Origin: Sanguinoderma infundibulare | Taxonomy: Eukaryota; Basidiomycota; Agaricomycetes; Polyporales; Polyporaceae | Reading direction: 5' to 3' | Assembly: GCA_032821775.1 (NCBI GenBank) | Contig: JAVLRN010000002.1 | Coordinates: forward strand, 3,844,001 to 3,908,000 | DNA length: 64,000 nt | In this document: piece by piece, positions 12,916 through 24,600 of the stretch | Position numbering within the stretch: position 1 is the stretch's first letter | Layout of the letters: each line of letters starts with the position of its first letter | The notes under the pieces: generated by a model | What the model saw: only the letters and a program-made list of their open reading frames with translations | Database searches by the model: none | What the model was told of the DNA's origin: nothing | Position numbers and translations under genes: made by a program

Positions 12916-13463
12916 CTGGCTTGGTGGACGTTGTGGCGTGCTAAATGGCACTGATTGCATTATATGTTCCTAAATATTTTGATGTAGTGCGCGAATGGGG
13001 ATCGGCTTCCATAGACAGCGACCGGTATCTTTAATGTTTCGAGACTCATGAGATGTAACGCCTCAAGTATCTAATCCGCTTCGGCGCCGTGTTGGGCTCT
13101 TAGTTCGACGCGAACCCGAATCATAAGTATTGTTCTAGTACATGCGCATCCACACAGGTTGAATGTGCCTCGCAGTATGAGTACGAGAGAAGGAAGTCTT
13201 CTGCATACTTCAAAGGCGCGATGGAACTCGGCTAAGAAAGTGAACCACAAAGAGTCCATATTGAAGCTACCCTAAACCGGTGTACAGTACACTGTTCATC
13301 CTGCGGAGCGAACTCCGGAAGTCCCACTGATTCATGCTGTTAGAGAACGCGCCTTTATTTCCTCCAAACAGCCTTTCCTGACAATTGTGTATATTCAGTC
13401 AGTACCAACGCCAGCTTTTCCGATGAATGTTTTGACTATGCACTTACCCTAGCTTTGGAAATC
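12916..13463. other. Convergent intergenic region
   Basis: Spacer between the + strand F-box gene and the - strand membrane-protein gene; it would hold both 3' ends. No other feature seen. Confidence 0.5.
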
Positions 13464-14707
13464 CTACGTACCAACTTGACTAGGCACGTATGGCGGAGGT
13501 GGGTCCTGTGTCGCACTAGTCCTGCTACTACTAGTACCAGCTACATCATAACGTGATTCAGGCCTGGGAGAGGACCATGGAAAGGAGGGAAATGAGCTGA
13601 AAAGCCTACGCTCTGCGACTCTACGAGCTCCTAGTATTGTCGAGGCTGAGGACCGTAACGCGCCAGTCCCCAAGTGTGACGATGATCCGCTCTCCCCCGC
13701 TTCAAATGCTGACGATCCAGTGGCGACATTGGACGCTGAGAGCTCAGGCAAACCAGTGGCTGCCTCAAGGGATGAAGGGGTTATGGTAACCACTGGACGA
13801 GGTATCTCCGGAGGGCCGCTTTCTATTGAGAACGTCGGAGTCGCCAAGTCCAGGCCGTCGGCGTAGGAGCCGCTCTGCGATACCTGTGACTCTACGGAGC
13901 CCGTGTAAATCTCAGTAAACCTGCATACAAGATGTGGAGCGCCAACTTACTGTCCCTAATGAGCTCGCGGCGTTGTTTCCTCAGACAAATGTACAGCCAC
14001 GCGGACAACATGACGTTGAGGAGGAGTGCGGCACCAAGGCTAGCGATAATAATAGCCGCGGTGTTCGATGACACGCCACACCTCTCCTTCGTCGTCAGTG
14101 GGGTCGCAGATTGTTCGGAAGTTGAATTGTGGTGGCACAACTCCAGATAGTCGAGTATGTACGGCTGACTGACGGACGCTTGGGTAACGGCGATGGTGAG
14201 GTTATGTGGACCAGCGCCGAGGTCACCGGAATCGAAAAGTTGCTGGTTCGGTACGCATGCGGTTGTGGATGGTAGATGAGGGGAGGTTGGGGCCCGTCCA
14301 TCGATGGAGTACGAAGCTTGGGGCGGCAAAGATCCGGACGGAAGGAAGCCGAAGACGATGATGCTCGAGACTGTATAATGCACGTGGTGTTATGTCTCTT
14401 CATCGGAATCAGAAAGGACGGGCGGACCATTAAACGTCAAAGAGACGGAGGGACCGGGGCTTTGCACGAAGTGAAGGGTGCGCTTTAGGCCCGAAGGATC
14501 GGAAGTGGTCATAATCCACCCGTCGCTGTATTGCAACAAACTATCGTTGTCGTTGAGCGAGCGGCAGCCTCGAAGTCCCGACGACCTTTCGTCGTCGAGG
14601 TGACAGTCGCTTGGAAGAGAGGATTCCGGCTCAGTCTGATTGACAGCGTCGAGGTTGGACAGTTTCTGCTGATATTGGATGTCCATAGTTAGTACTTTTC
14701 GCTCCAT
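13464..14707 (-). CDS. Single-pass membrane protein with extracellular beta-rich domain
   Basis: Three exons are supported by splice phase: 14428-14707 (5' end uncertain), 13951-14370 and 13464-13891. The ectodomain carries LLQYSDGW, SGLKRTLHFVQSPGPSVSLTF, IIVFGFLPSG, ASYSIDG and GPHNLTIAV, a layout seen in many agaricomycete surface proteins. A hydrophobic segment (TAAIIIASLGAALLLNVML) near the end of exon 2 is a transmembrane helix, followed by a basic stop-transfer (LRKQRREL) and a Ser/Pro-rich cytoplasmic tail ending PPPPYVPSQVGT. No clear signal peptide was found at ATG 14707, so an upstream exon may be missing. Function unknown; a cell-surface sensor or adhesin-like role is only a guess. 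Confidence 0.62.
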
Positions 14708-16009
14708 CACGTTTAACACGCTCGGATGTATACCCCTCTTGCCAAGTCCTGACCGTTCTTTTCATGGGGCCCGTGGCTGTCCAGAACCGCGAGTGTATCG
14801 TCCATCGTGCTACACGGAAGCAGTACAGGCGCAAGACCTGGGGGTGATATCTAGGGGACTGCGGTAAATATGGTGTCAGCGAGTGGGAAGATCTCTCTCC
14901 CCACATGCACCAAGTCTTGGACTCAGAAGGAATTCCAATAACTCACTTACAAAGGACCTGCCTTCGCACGGCACGTCTTGCGTTCAAAATACGGTTGCCA
15001 GCCCATGCACAGCCGCACTCCAGACCTGATACTTCTTATATCGTCCCATACGCTCGGCGGAAGGACGTTTCACAGCATGTGGACCGAAAAGAAGTGATGG
15101 CGTTGCTCTCTTTTCCAGCATCGATGTCCGAGGTGCCACTGAACAGGAAGCGATATATCGCGCCAGCATCTGCGGACAGTCAGTTAACATCAGACCGTTG
15201 TCGTGAAGCCCGTGGAAACAGAACGAAACCTTGTGTACGAATGGTGATAACCTTAGCTGAAGGAACTTCTCGTTGCTGTTGCCCCAAACCCTGGATGACT
15301 GACTATTGTGATCCCTGCGTCGATTTCCATGAGTTTCACAATGAAGCAAGCAGCCCATATCCTCATTAGGGTCTCGACGATGAAAAACGTACATTATAAT
15401 AGGAGGATGTGATAGATGGGACCGACTGGAGCAATGCGATGAGGGCTGAGGAACTCATGGGGTGACCGCTGCCCTTTCGGATATGATCGAATCAACCCGC
15501 ACGTCTCCGAGGACGCCGTATTGCTCTAGCAGGAAGACCACATTGCTCCCGTAGAGTTTGCGAAGTCGCCTGCGAAGCGACAGATATCAATTCGAGCGAA
15601 GCAAGGCGGTGTAGGTTAGATGATTAGAGCTCACAGGTGAGTGGCAGAGCGTGGGGACCGGATTGTGCAGAGCTTGCATTTAAAGTTCCCTGGGTATGCA
15701 GCATCAACGGATTTGGGGAGAACTGTAGTTAACCAGGAGGCCACAGCAAATTGAAGCTTACAATGGACATGAACAGCCGAACCGTGAGTTAGGGTCTTTA
15801 CTGTCCTGTGATATGAATGGATGACGGAAAAGCCGTGTATTCATAGGCCTACATATTGTCGCGTTGGTTGATGCCGTTTGGAGAGACCTGATACAATTAA
15901 TATCAATATCCGCAGTGTCTACAGGAAGGGAAGATCGTTGCAATCGGTGGGCCGAGTTTTTGTTGACGATGATTTCCGTCTTTTTGTCACAGAGTACAGT
16001 GCGGGTAAG
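14708..16009. other. Gene-poor stretch
   Basis: Open frames here (for example 14905-15369 + and 14984-15394 -) overlap each other and show no family motif. A missing first exon of the membrane protein gene may lie at the left end. Nothing else is supported. Confidence 0.45.
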
Positions 16010-16014
16010 ATTGC

Positions 16015-16248
16015 AGATTGTTAGGCCCTCGAAATAAAAACCCCTTCATGTCTGCTATGGAGCAGACGTCGATGAAAGCCCTAGACGTTCTGGTACCCTG
16101 GCCCAAGTTATGTAGCAGGCCCAACAGGGCGCTGCGGCGACCGCGTTGCTTGGTCCTACTGAGACCTAGATTGGACTCCCGTCCGAGGCCACGTCGGCTT
16201 AGCGAACCGACCCAGACGTGTTTTTTCGAGAGGGCCGATCAATGCGAA
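16015..16248 (-). mobile_element. Degenerate MITE (same family as 21021-21260)
   Basis: Read on the - strand, the segment begins with GGCCCTCTCGAAAAAACACG and continues GGGTCGGTTCGCTAAGCCGACGT, closely matching the left half of the element at 21021 (GGCCCTCTCGAAAAAAACGG, then GGTCAGTTAGCTAGCCGACGT). The other end has a shortened inverse match (TAGGCCCTCGAAATAAAAACC). It carries no coding capacity. Ends and target duplication are eroded, so the borders are approximate. Confidence 0.65.
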
Positions 16249-16603
16249 ACAAGTTATAAAGGCAGAACCACACCTTTTCAGCTGAAATGGGCGACAGAAC
16301 GGCGTGAGACAAGTTCAGGTTTGTCGGACTCGGACTGTGGCAGAGGTCACCTGTAGACGCCCCACTATGCCCGACTCGGACGACTCCTGATTCTCAACCA
16401 CCACCATCGCGGCGGCAATAGTTACGTGCGTCCTCTGCTGGAAGATCGTCACTCCGCCATTCAAAATCTTCAAATACACAGACTTAAGAGCTAAATCGTT
16501 TGAGCGTGTGGGTGCGACTGCCCATTCATATTAGGGGCGAACACGGTGTAGGTTCGTCTCCCGCACATCATCAGAATCCCTTCGAAACTCTATACTCGCC
16601 ATC

Positions 16604-17400
16604 GTGGTTCTAGACATACCATTCGCATGTCCTGTTCGAGTGCAACATCACATCGTTCAAACCCCCTTTTCCGCGGCTAGTCATGGTTGGTCACGGTCGG
16701 CTGCCTATCACACGCCTTCCCATGTATCTGCTCGTCCAAGTGTTTGCGGAAGTCGCGATCGCTCGCGCTCCTTCGGACGAGCTAAGGTCTTTTTTCACGA
16801 TGCCTAGTACGTTGATGTGATGGGTGCAGCTGATGCTCGTTTGTCGTCAATGACACAGGATCGGACTCGCGTCGCCGAGGCTCTGGAGGGTGATCAGTGT
16901 TACCCGCAATCTTGACTCGCTCCGTCACCGACTATCGCATTCCTCGGGATGCTCAATTGACCTCATATTTGGCCCAGATCCAGAGGTTGCTACTGCGGCG
17001 ATGCCTCTCATCCTTCCTCGTACCACCAGCATTCGATCCGTCAGCACGACAAGGGAGTTCCCATTTCAAACGCTGTCGTCACTCACACCATTGTTCGCCG
17101 TCAAGCTACCAAACGCCTCTCTATCTTTCCCCTCGAAGAGAAAGGTATCAAGATGAATTGGCGGTTGAGCTCGGACCGGGCCTTTCCCTGTCTTCCGGAC
17201 TGCATAGTCTCTCGGCCTGTCAAGTCGCCTTGCCCCTACGCGCCGGGTTTTGGTCGAATATGCGATGCGTCACGTTAGTCGTTCGCAGCGGGAAGTTCAA
17301 CAGTCTGTATGTCCCTACCCCCCTTGATATCCTCACAAATGCCCCTCCATTCTCATTTGCCATGTCAGCACTGCAACTGATACGCCCCATGCATTGCCGA
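16604..17400 (+). pseudogene. F-box gene relic
   Basis: Decayed paralogue of the F-box gene at 8937-10936. Scattered frames match it in order: an F-box-like LPMYLLVQVFAEVA (about 16710), VQLMLVCRQ followed by a stop (about 16830), LASPRLWRVISVTRNLDSLRHRLS (16870-16940, compare the LSTPWLWRRISV...LESLQYRLS of the intact gene), SLTPLF (about 17085) and FWSNMRCVTL (about 17255). Several frameshifts and stops prevent a product. It faces the 3' end of P450 copy A, as the relic at 33534-33971 faces P450 copy B. Confidence 0.8.
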
Positions 17401-17489
17401 ATTCCGCGTAATGACAACCGACCCTGCAATAGACGGTGCTGCAGCCCCAGTCGAGTTGATCTTCCCCCCGCATGTCCGACAGGTTTCTC

Positions 17490-17840
17490 GCGCGGATTGC
17501 TTGTTCACGGATGAAGAGATAGAAGCTATCGATAAGGAGGTGGCGGCCCGGTGGCACAAAGCAGCCCAACGGAGTGAGCCCTTCCGTTACGTATGCATCC
17601 GTGCACTTAAGGCTCAGAACGCGCAGACGGTATAATGAACCGTTGAGGCGAGGATGGACGATGGCCAGAACAGAGCAAGATGACGCAGGGAGCAGGATTG
17701 AAGTTGACGGACGTGCTGTTATCATGGACCAGATATCGTCGCAATGTGGCCTGGAAAGAGCTCGAGCATTTTTGGCTCTCCATGCTTCTTCATCGGTAAA
17801 CGGATGTATCAACATGCAAGTTGCCCGCAGTTGTTGCTTC
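17490..17840. repeat. Flank repeat R1 (3' of P450 copy A)
   Basis: About 350 bp that recur in the same orientation at 20715-21305 on the other side of P450 copy A, roughly 75-80% similar by eye. Shared blocks include GGAGGTGGCGGCC, AAAGCAGCCCAAC, ATATCGTCGCAATGT and ATCGGTAAACGGATGT. A 74-codon frame at 17411-17635 crosses it but is not conserved in the other copy, so I do not call a gene. Confidence 0.7.
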
Positions 17841-17948
17841 GGAAAATCGATGGAATGAATTCAACGAACGTGATCCACGAGATACAGTATAGTCAAGAAG
17901 TAAAAGAGTGCCGGTCCGGATCCATGCAAAACGATCACAACTTCGCCT

Positions 17949-20360
17949 TCAGTTGGACCTGACAAGCCCAACCTTCAAGGGGAGAGAAGGTCTTGTTTCA
18001 TTTCCGACGGTCGGGTAAATGATGCCCGCCAAGTTCCACTCGATTTCTTTCTCTGTGTGCTCGAACGTGAAGGTCGAGATAAGCACAGCCAGGACAGCCT
18101 CTGTGGCAAGCGTAGCACGCGATTAGCAGCGAGCGTCCGACGACAGCCTGCACACGTACTCATTTCCAGCTCGGCGAACTTGAAACCGCTGGAAGTGGTG
18201 CGCGGGTTAGTACGCCAACAGACTACACTTCGAAAGGAATACATACATGCAAGCACGTCCGCCGCCCCAGAACGTCATCCTACAGCCAAACATGTTCAGG
18301 ATGTAAACCATCGAATATCTTGGAGAGATGCGACGTACAGGTTCGAGTAAACGCCAGGGATCCTCGCGTCCAATACGGCCTCGGAAAGCCGCGACAACCA
18401 ACGCTCCGGCTTCCATTCGTGCGCATCCTCACCCCAAAGTGCCTTGCGCGTGTTTGACGTGTAGACGCCAACGAAGACTGTGGTGTCCTTCGGGATAGGA
18501 ACCTCAGATATCATCGTACCGTCGCGGCCACGGATGGGTTCTGACAGCGGCAGTACGACGTCTTCGCGGGTTCTGGACCGTCACAGAGTCAGAATCATAT
18601 GAGTGATCGCTCAGAGCAACTGCTTCAGAGAACATACTCCCTGAACCGGAAGATCGCTGGAGGGAAGCTGTGCCGAATTCCGGTGAGCAGAGATTCGACG
18701 AACTGAACAAACTGGGCACGTACAGTCGCAACGTCTCGCGGCAAATAGCATCTAGGTACGGAAGTTTGATGAGGTCGTCATAGCACAGATCCTGCCCTCC
18801 GTTCTGCGCGTCCAGGATCTCTTGGCGTAGCTTGGCCTGAGCCTCAGGGTGTTTCGCTAGCAGGTCCAGGGTAATCGAAAGAGCGTTCGACGTCGTATCC
18901 GTCGCCGCAGTAGTCAATGTCCTGAATGGGAGAGCGGAATGATACATCGGTCCTGGGTTTCGGATCGCGCACTGCGAGCCGCAAAACGGACCACTTACGA
19001 CATTTGCGCAATCAACTCTTCATCCGACAACCTGTCAGCCTCATCCGCAGCCATGTTCGCCCTCACTGTATCAATATCAGCTCGAGCCGCGCACGGGAGA
19101 GTCACTGGCAGACACGTACAGAGTATGCTCATGATGTCTTTCCCTTCGCGGAACAGCCGCTTGACACCCTCATCGCTCCTCGCGAGAGCAGCTTTCTTCT
19201 CGTCGTAAATCTTCACCGAGTTGTCGTACAACGTGTTGACCACCCGACGCAGCCGCTGGAGTCCCTGGTGGGGCACCTTATCGGAAAGATACGTCCTCAC
19301 AGACAGAGGAATCGTTGACTCGATGTAGTGCCAGAATTGGAAGTACACCGCCATACTGTAGAGGGCTGGCCTGGGATTGACAGGTCAGCAGGTCTGTGTA
19401 TGGAACAAGGAAACCTTTCTTCCAACATGACCGACTCACATGAACTCCTTGAGAGCGGTTCCAAAGGTATCCGTGCTCTCTTCCGTCAGCGAGTCGAACG
19501 AGGAGCCGAGACCGGCCTGGCCCACGAGCTCAAGGGCAGTCCGCCCCATCCAGTTAATCAGGTTTACTTCCTTGGGGCCATCCTTTACGATAGCCTCTAG
19601 CGCCATACGAAGCTGGATCTCACCACCATTAGTCGTGCGTTCGCTATACTGATCCAAAACAGGTCTCACCCTATGGGTTACGTCGTAGAAGATGGGAATC
19701 ATCTCCCTCATATGATTGATATTGAAGGCTGGGTTGAGCATCTTTCTTTGCTGACGGTGCCGATCGCCTGCATGTCCACGTAAGGCCTCAGTTGACATAC
19801 AGAATTGAACATGTACCCAACGAACTCACCGGTGATGGCAAAGAGACCAGGACCCATGGTTGCGCGGTTCATCCTGACGGGGCAAATGAACGTCATGCGC
19901 CACGCCGGACGCTCAGCGACACGGAATCCTCACCGGAGCCACCAATGCGCCTCATCGTAGATGTACTGTTCCTTGACCGCTATAGTGTGCATCGCCTTGG
20001 GATCGAAGACGTATATGATCTTGCGCTAGACAATCGGTCAGAATGTAAGGGTAGCCCGGAAGAAGGTCGTGCGTACCCCAAATTTGCCGTGCAGGGCGGA
20101 AACGGGACCATACTGCTCCAGCTGCCTGTGGAAAGCCCAGCCTTTCTTGTCGTATATCTGCTTCAGGTTGCCTGACGGCGATGTCAGGATGGACACGAAC
20201 AGACCAATGGACGCAGGCTCAACTGACCGAAGAAGAACGAAGGACTTGGAGGGCCGGGGAGGTTGTCGAGCGCGCTCTTGACGAAAATTGGGCGAAGGAT
20301 CTTCCAGAAGAACCAGGTCGCGGCGCAGATAAGAGCGGCCTGCAAAGGGACGGCGGCCAT
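17949..20360 (-). CDS. Cytochrome P450, copy A
   Basis: Heme-thiolate monooxygenase anchored in the ER. The gene has the same 14-exon structure as copy B at 30866-33278, and all splice sites checked are intact, giving about 540 residues. It starts MAAVPLQAALICAATWFFWK, an N-terminal membrane anchor, then the proline hinge NLPGPPSPSFF. Further motifs are GDRHRQQRKMLNPAF (C-helix region), the I-helix TTAATDTTSNALS, the K-helix ETLR, and the heme loop FWGGGRACIGFKFAELEM with the cysteine ligand. The product ends at GLVRSN. A TATA element sits near 20433-20439. Substrate unknown; such families oxidise lignin or plant-derived compounds and fungal metabolites. The next gene on its 3' side is an F-box relic pointing toward it. 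Confidence 0.92.
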
Positions 20361-20714
20361 CGTCGTCGTAAGAGAAGGTCAGGGAAGCCAATAATCACCG
20401 ACGGAAATGAGAAAGGGGGCGGAGGGTGGGGCCTTATATGCCCTCGACGGCTAATACCTAATGACAAATGAGTGTATTGCACATGGGTCGCCGCAGAAGG
20501 CACGGACGTTTGGTGGAGAGTGCCTGCTGTCCGGATCCGATGGTCCGTTCGTGGTTCGCGATCGTGGTTCCTTTTCCGATTGGGGGGGGGATGCTGGACC
20601 CGGTTACAGTCGGAGAAGGCAATGTGTCGCTGGTCCCACATAGATGGATGGTGCGGCGATGCATCGGCAATGGAACAAGGCCTACCAGGTGACCAAATGA
20701 CTTGCCCGCCGCGA

Positions 20715-21305
20715 ATCACTTGTTCTGGACGGAAGAGATGGAAGCCGTCAAGCAGGAGGTGGCGGCCTGATGCAAAGCAGCCCAACAGGGTGAGTCCTTC
20801 ATTATATATGGATCTGTGCTTATCAAGGGCCGTTTTTAAGGTTCAGAGAGTACACAGACAACGTTATGAATTGTTGACGCGAGGGGGGATAGTTGCTAGA
20901 ATGGAGGAAAGAAGCCGAGAGGTGGATTAAAATCGACAGACGTGCCATTAACACCGATGAACCGGATATCGTCGCAATGTAGCCTAGAAGTTCCCGAGTA
21001 TTTTTGCTCCCCAATGCTTACAGCTGTTTTCAAAAAGATAGGCCCTCTCGAAAAAAACGGGTCCAGGTCAGTTAGCTAGCCGACGTCGAGGAAGTACCAG
21101 ACCCTCATGTGCACTGACCCAGAAGTCCCCCAGGCGACCCCCAAGTGGGGCATTGGGGAGTCCGACTACTACATTTGGCTCCGGTCGACATCGGCAGCGG
21201 TTGCCTAACTAACCAACCTAAACGTACATTTTTGGAGAGGGCCTATCTTTAAAACAGCTGTATTCATCGGTAAACGGATGTGTCAAGATGCACGTTGCCC
21301 GCAGT
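20715..21305. repeat. Flank repeat R2, split by a MITE
   Basis: Second copy of the R sequence (see 17490-17840), in direct orientation on the 5' side of P450 copy A. The matching blocks stop at 21020 and resume at 21261, with the 240-bp MITE exactly between. It diverges fully after about 21305. Its presence upstream of copy A suggests that another P450 unit once stood here in tandem and was lost. Confidence 0.65.
21021..21260 (+). mobile_element. MITE with terminal inverted repeats, TA target site
   Basis: A 240-bp non-coding element. The left end CAGCTGTTTTCAAAAAGAT followed by AGGCCCTCTC is mirrored at the right end (inverse CAGCTGTTTTAAAGAT, then AGGCCCTCTCC). It is flanked on both sides by TA (21019-21020 and 21261-21262), and the homologous R1 sequence near 17790 shows the uninterrupted site. 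TA duplication and size fit a Tc1/mariner-type or similar non-autonomous element. A degenerate relative lies at 16015-16248. Confidence 0.88.
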
Positions 21306-22457
21306 TGTTGTCGCTTCTCGGCCTTCGAATTGGGGTCTTCCAACCAAGTGGCGTGGACGTGGACCAAGAAATGTTGTAGGCGTCACGGTCGTCGATTCGC
21401 CGCACCACTAGACCCGCGAGTACGGCCAGTACAGTGAGTACACAGGAGCGACGGAGCTCAGAAGAGTGATTACAGGACGGTGAGGGAGAGCCACGTCTGG
21501 CAAGAGGGGACGCGCAACCCGAGGGGGGCTAAAGTTTGACTGCAGAAGAGTTGAAGAGCCAGTAGCTTCGAGGGAACCACGGGCCGCAGACCACCCAGCG
21601 CGTTCTTAGCCTCGTCCATTCGTCTGCTGACTAGCCAGTCATGCGTTGTTGAGTTTCCAAGAAGACAGGGAGAAAAGCGAAGACAGTTGCTCACCAGTTG
21701 CCGGATCAAGGCAGTCCATAGGGTGCGAACATCCTTGGGGGGCACACCCCAGCGTCGCGTCAGAAGGCACAGGTCTCTATAGACTTGAGGCACGCACCTG
21801 ACCCTGACGAGAAGGATGTCCTACACAACATCCATGTCTATTCGTGTCAGTTGCCATGCATACATCGCACTAACAGCGGCTGCTTGAGAAGGAGGCGCTA
21901 TTGAAACAATCCAAAGTAGTCTACGAAGAACTTCGTCTAGTCCTCCATCGATGCGGCTCGGTCGATTGACGGCATTACGAGACGCGCATATACGGATGTC
22001 AGCCGTCTTTTCGTACACGGAGATGAAAAGTGCGAAGATTCACCTTGTAATGATCCTTACCGGATGTCGTCGCCCATCTCTGGTCAGGCATTGCGGACGA
22101 TGCTAGCAGCGGTGCCCGGGATGACCTCGAGCTTGAGGAGCGACGGACGAAAGCGACAAGGCTCAGCACGTCCCCCGGGGCCACGATGTGACTAGCCTTT
22201 GAATCGAGCACGATGACTGCACGGGGTCACACGTTTTCTATTGGAAGACGAGGGAACTTGGAAGTAGCAGCGCAGCGAGGCCTTCAGGATCGAGGCGAGT
22301 AGATGGTGGTGGTAAGATCGCAAGTTCAAGAAGCGCCAAGCCCGATGAATACGATGGTGTTCCGGAGAGTCCAACACAGTCGGGTTTACTAGAGCGAAAT
22401 ATAGGATAAATAGAAAGTACAAGATAATACAACAGTGAGGAACAAGGATACAAAACT
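21306..22457. other. Gene-poor stretch 3' of H2B
   Basis: No supported gene; open frames are short, overlapping and without motifs. The right end should be the H2B 3' untranslated region. Confidence 0.45.
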
Positions 22458-23087
<630 letters not shown>

Positions 23088-23440
23088 TGCTGATGTGATA
23101 GAGCGGGTGGGGTGTGTGGTTGTAGTGGACGCTGAGGTGCAGCTCGAGAGCGTAAGGGCGGGGGATGGATGAGGGAGCGAGGGGGATGGGCGGGTATTTA
23201 TGCGGACGCGTTGTCCTTGTTTGGCCCCGACGCGTCGACGCGCTGAACCTTATTTTGTTGAACGCCGTCAACACCATCACGTGCCGTGCTTCGCGTCCCG
23301 TCTTGCCGAAGGGCGCGCTGGTATAAAGACCCCACGGTCAAGTTGTCGATCTCCTTCAGCTCCGTCCTCGTCGCCCTCGCCCACCACCACCCTACGCCCT
23401 TTCGCACCACCACCACTACCTCCACCACACACTAAGCAAC
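23088..23440. promoter_or_regulatory. Shared divergent H2B/H2A promoter
   Basis: A 353-bp bidirectional control region. Toward H2A there is a TATA box (TATAAAG, 23322-23328); toward H2B an AT-rich TATA-like element (TATTTA on +, 23195-23200). Between them lies TGTTGA-N6-TCAACA at 23256-23273, the counterpart of the palindrome at 117-136, then CACGTG at 23278-23283 and CGACGCG repeats around 23228-23240. Shared control would keep H2A and H2B dosage equal during S phase. Confidence 0.8.
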
Positions 23441-23996
<556 letters not shown>

Positions 23997-24600
23997 ACTT
24001 GTTTTGTATTCGCCACACTGTTGTATTATTTATGTACTATTTTTCTATCTTCGTCTAATCTGACTCGCGCTGCACTACGACCTCGATCGCTCTGCTGTCA
24101 AATCGAAACGTGCTTGGGCTACTTTGCGGCGGTAGGATTGCAAGCATACTGTCCTTACGATTGTCCGCGATCTCTCGTTTGCGCACGAGATCTCTGCGAC
24201 GCCTTGAGTAATATCGGAGCAATATAAGTTACTGGATGGTCGTTTCTATTTGCAGGGATCAGATTCTCCATCCCATCAATCTGGAGCAGTCAATAGAAAC
24301 CAACAGCAGCCGACGCAGCCACGGAACACTGGATGTGTCGGGTATTTGATGGGCAAAACGTTTCGCCGCTGGACAGGGCAGCCAGCGACCCAAATGCGGC
24401 AAGTGAGACGCGCGGGTAGCGCCGATGATGTCTCAGAGTTGGATGCGTGAGCCCCGCCCTGGCCTCCGCTCTTCAAATCCCCCGCCGCCTCCCACCCCCG
24501 CCTCCCCACCCTCCGTCTTCTGCCTCGACTTCGGCTCCTCGTCCCCCTGCTGTATTCACCCTACTGAGCTCCGATCGACACAGGAAGACGCGACAGATCC
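23997..24600. other. Intergenic, H2A to E3 ligase
   Basis: Holds the H2A 3' end and the likely promoter/leader of the next gene. No other feature seen. Confidence 0.5.

Noticed and set aside
17411..17635. 74-codon frame in repeat R1
   Set aside because: The homologous repeat R2 has stops and frameshifts in this frame, so coding is not conserved.
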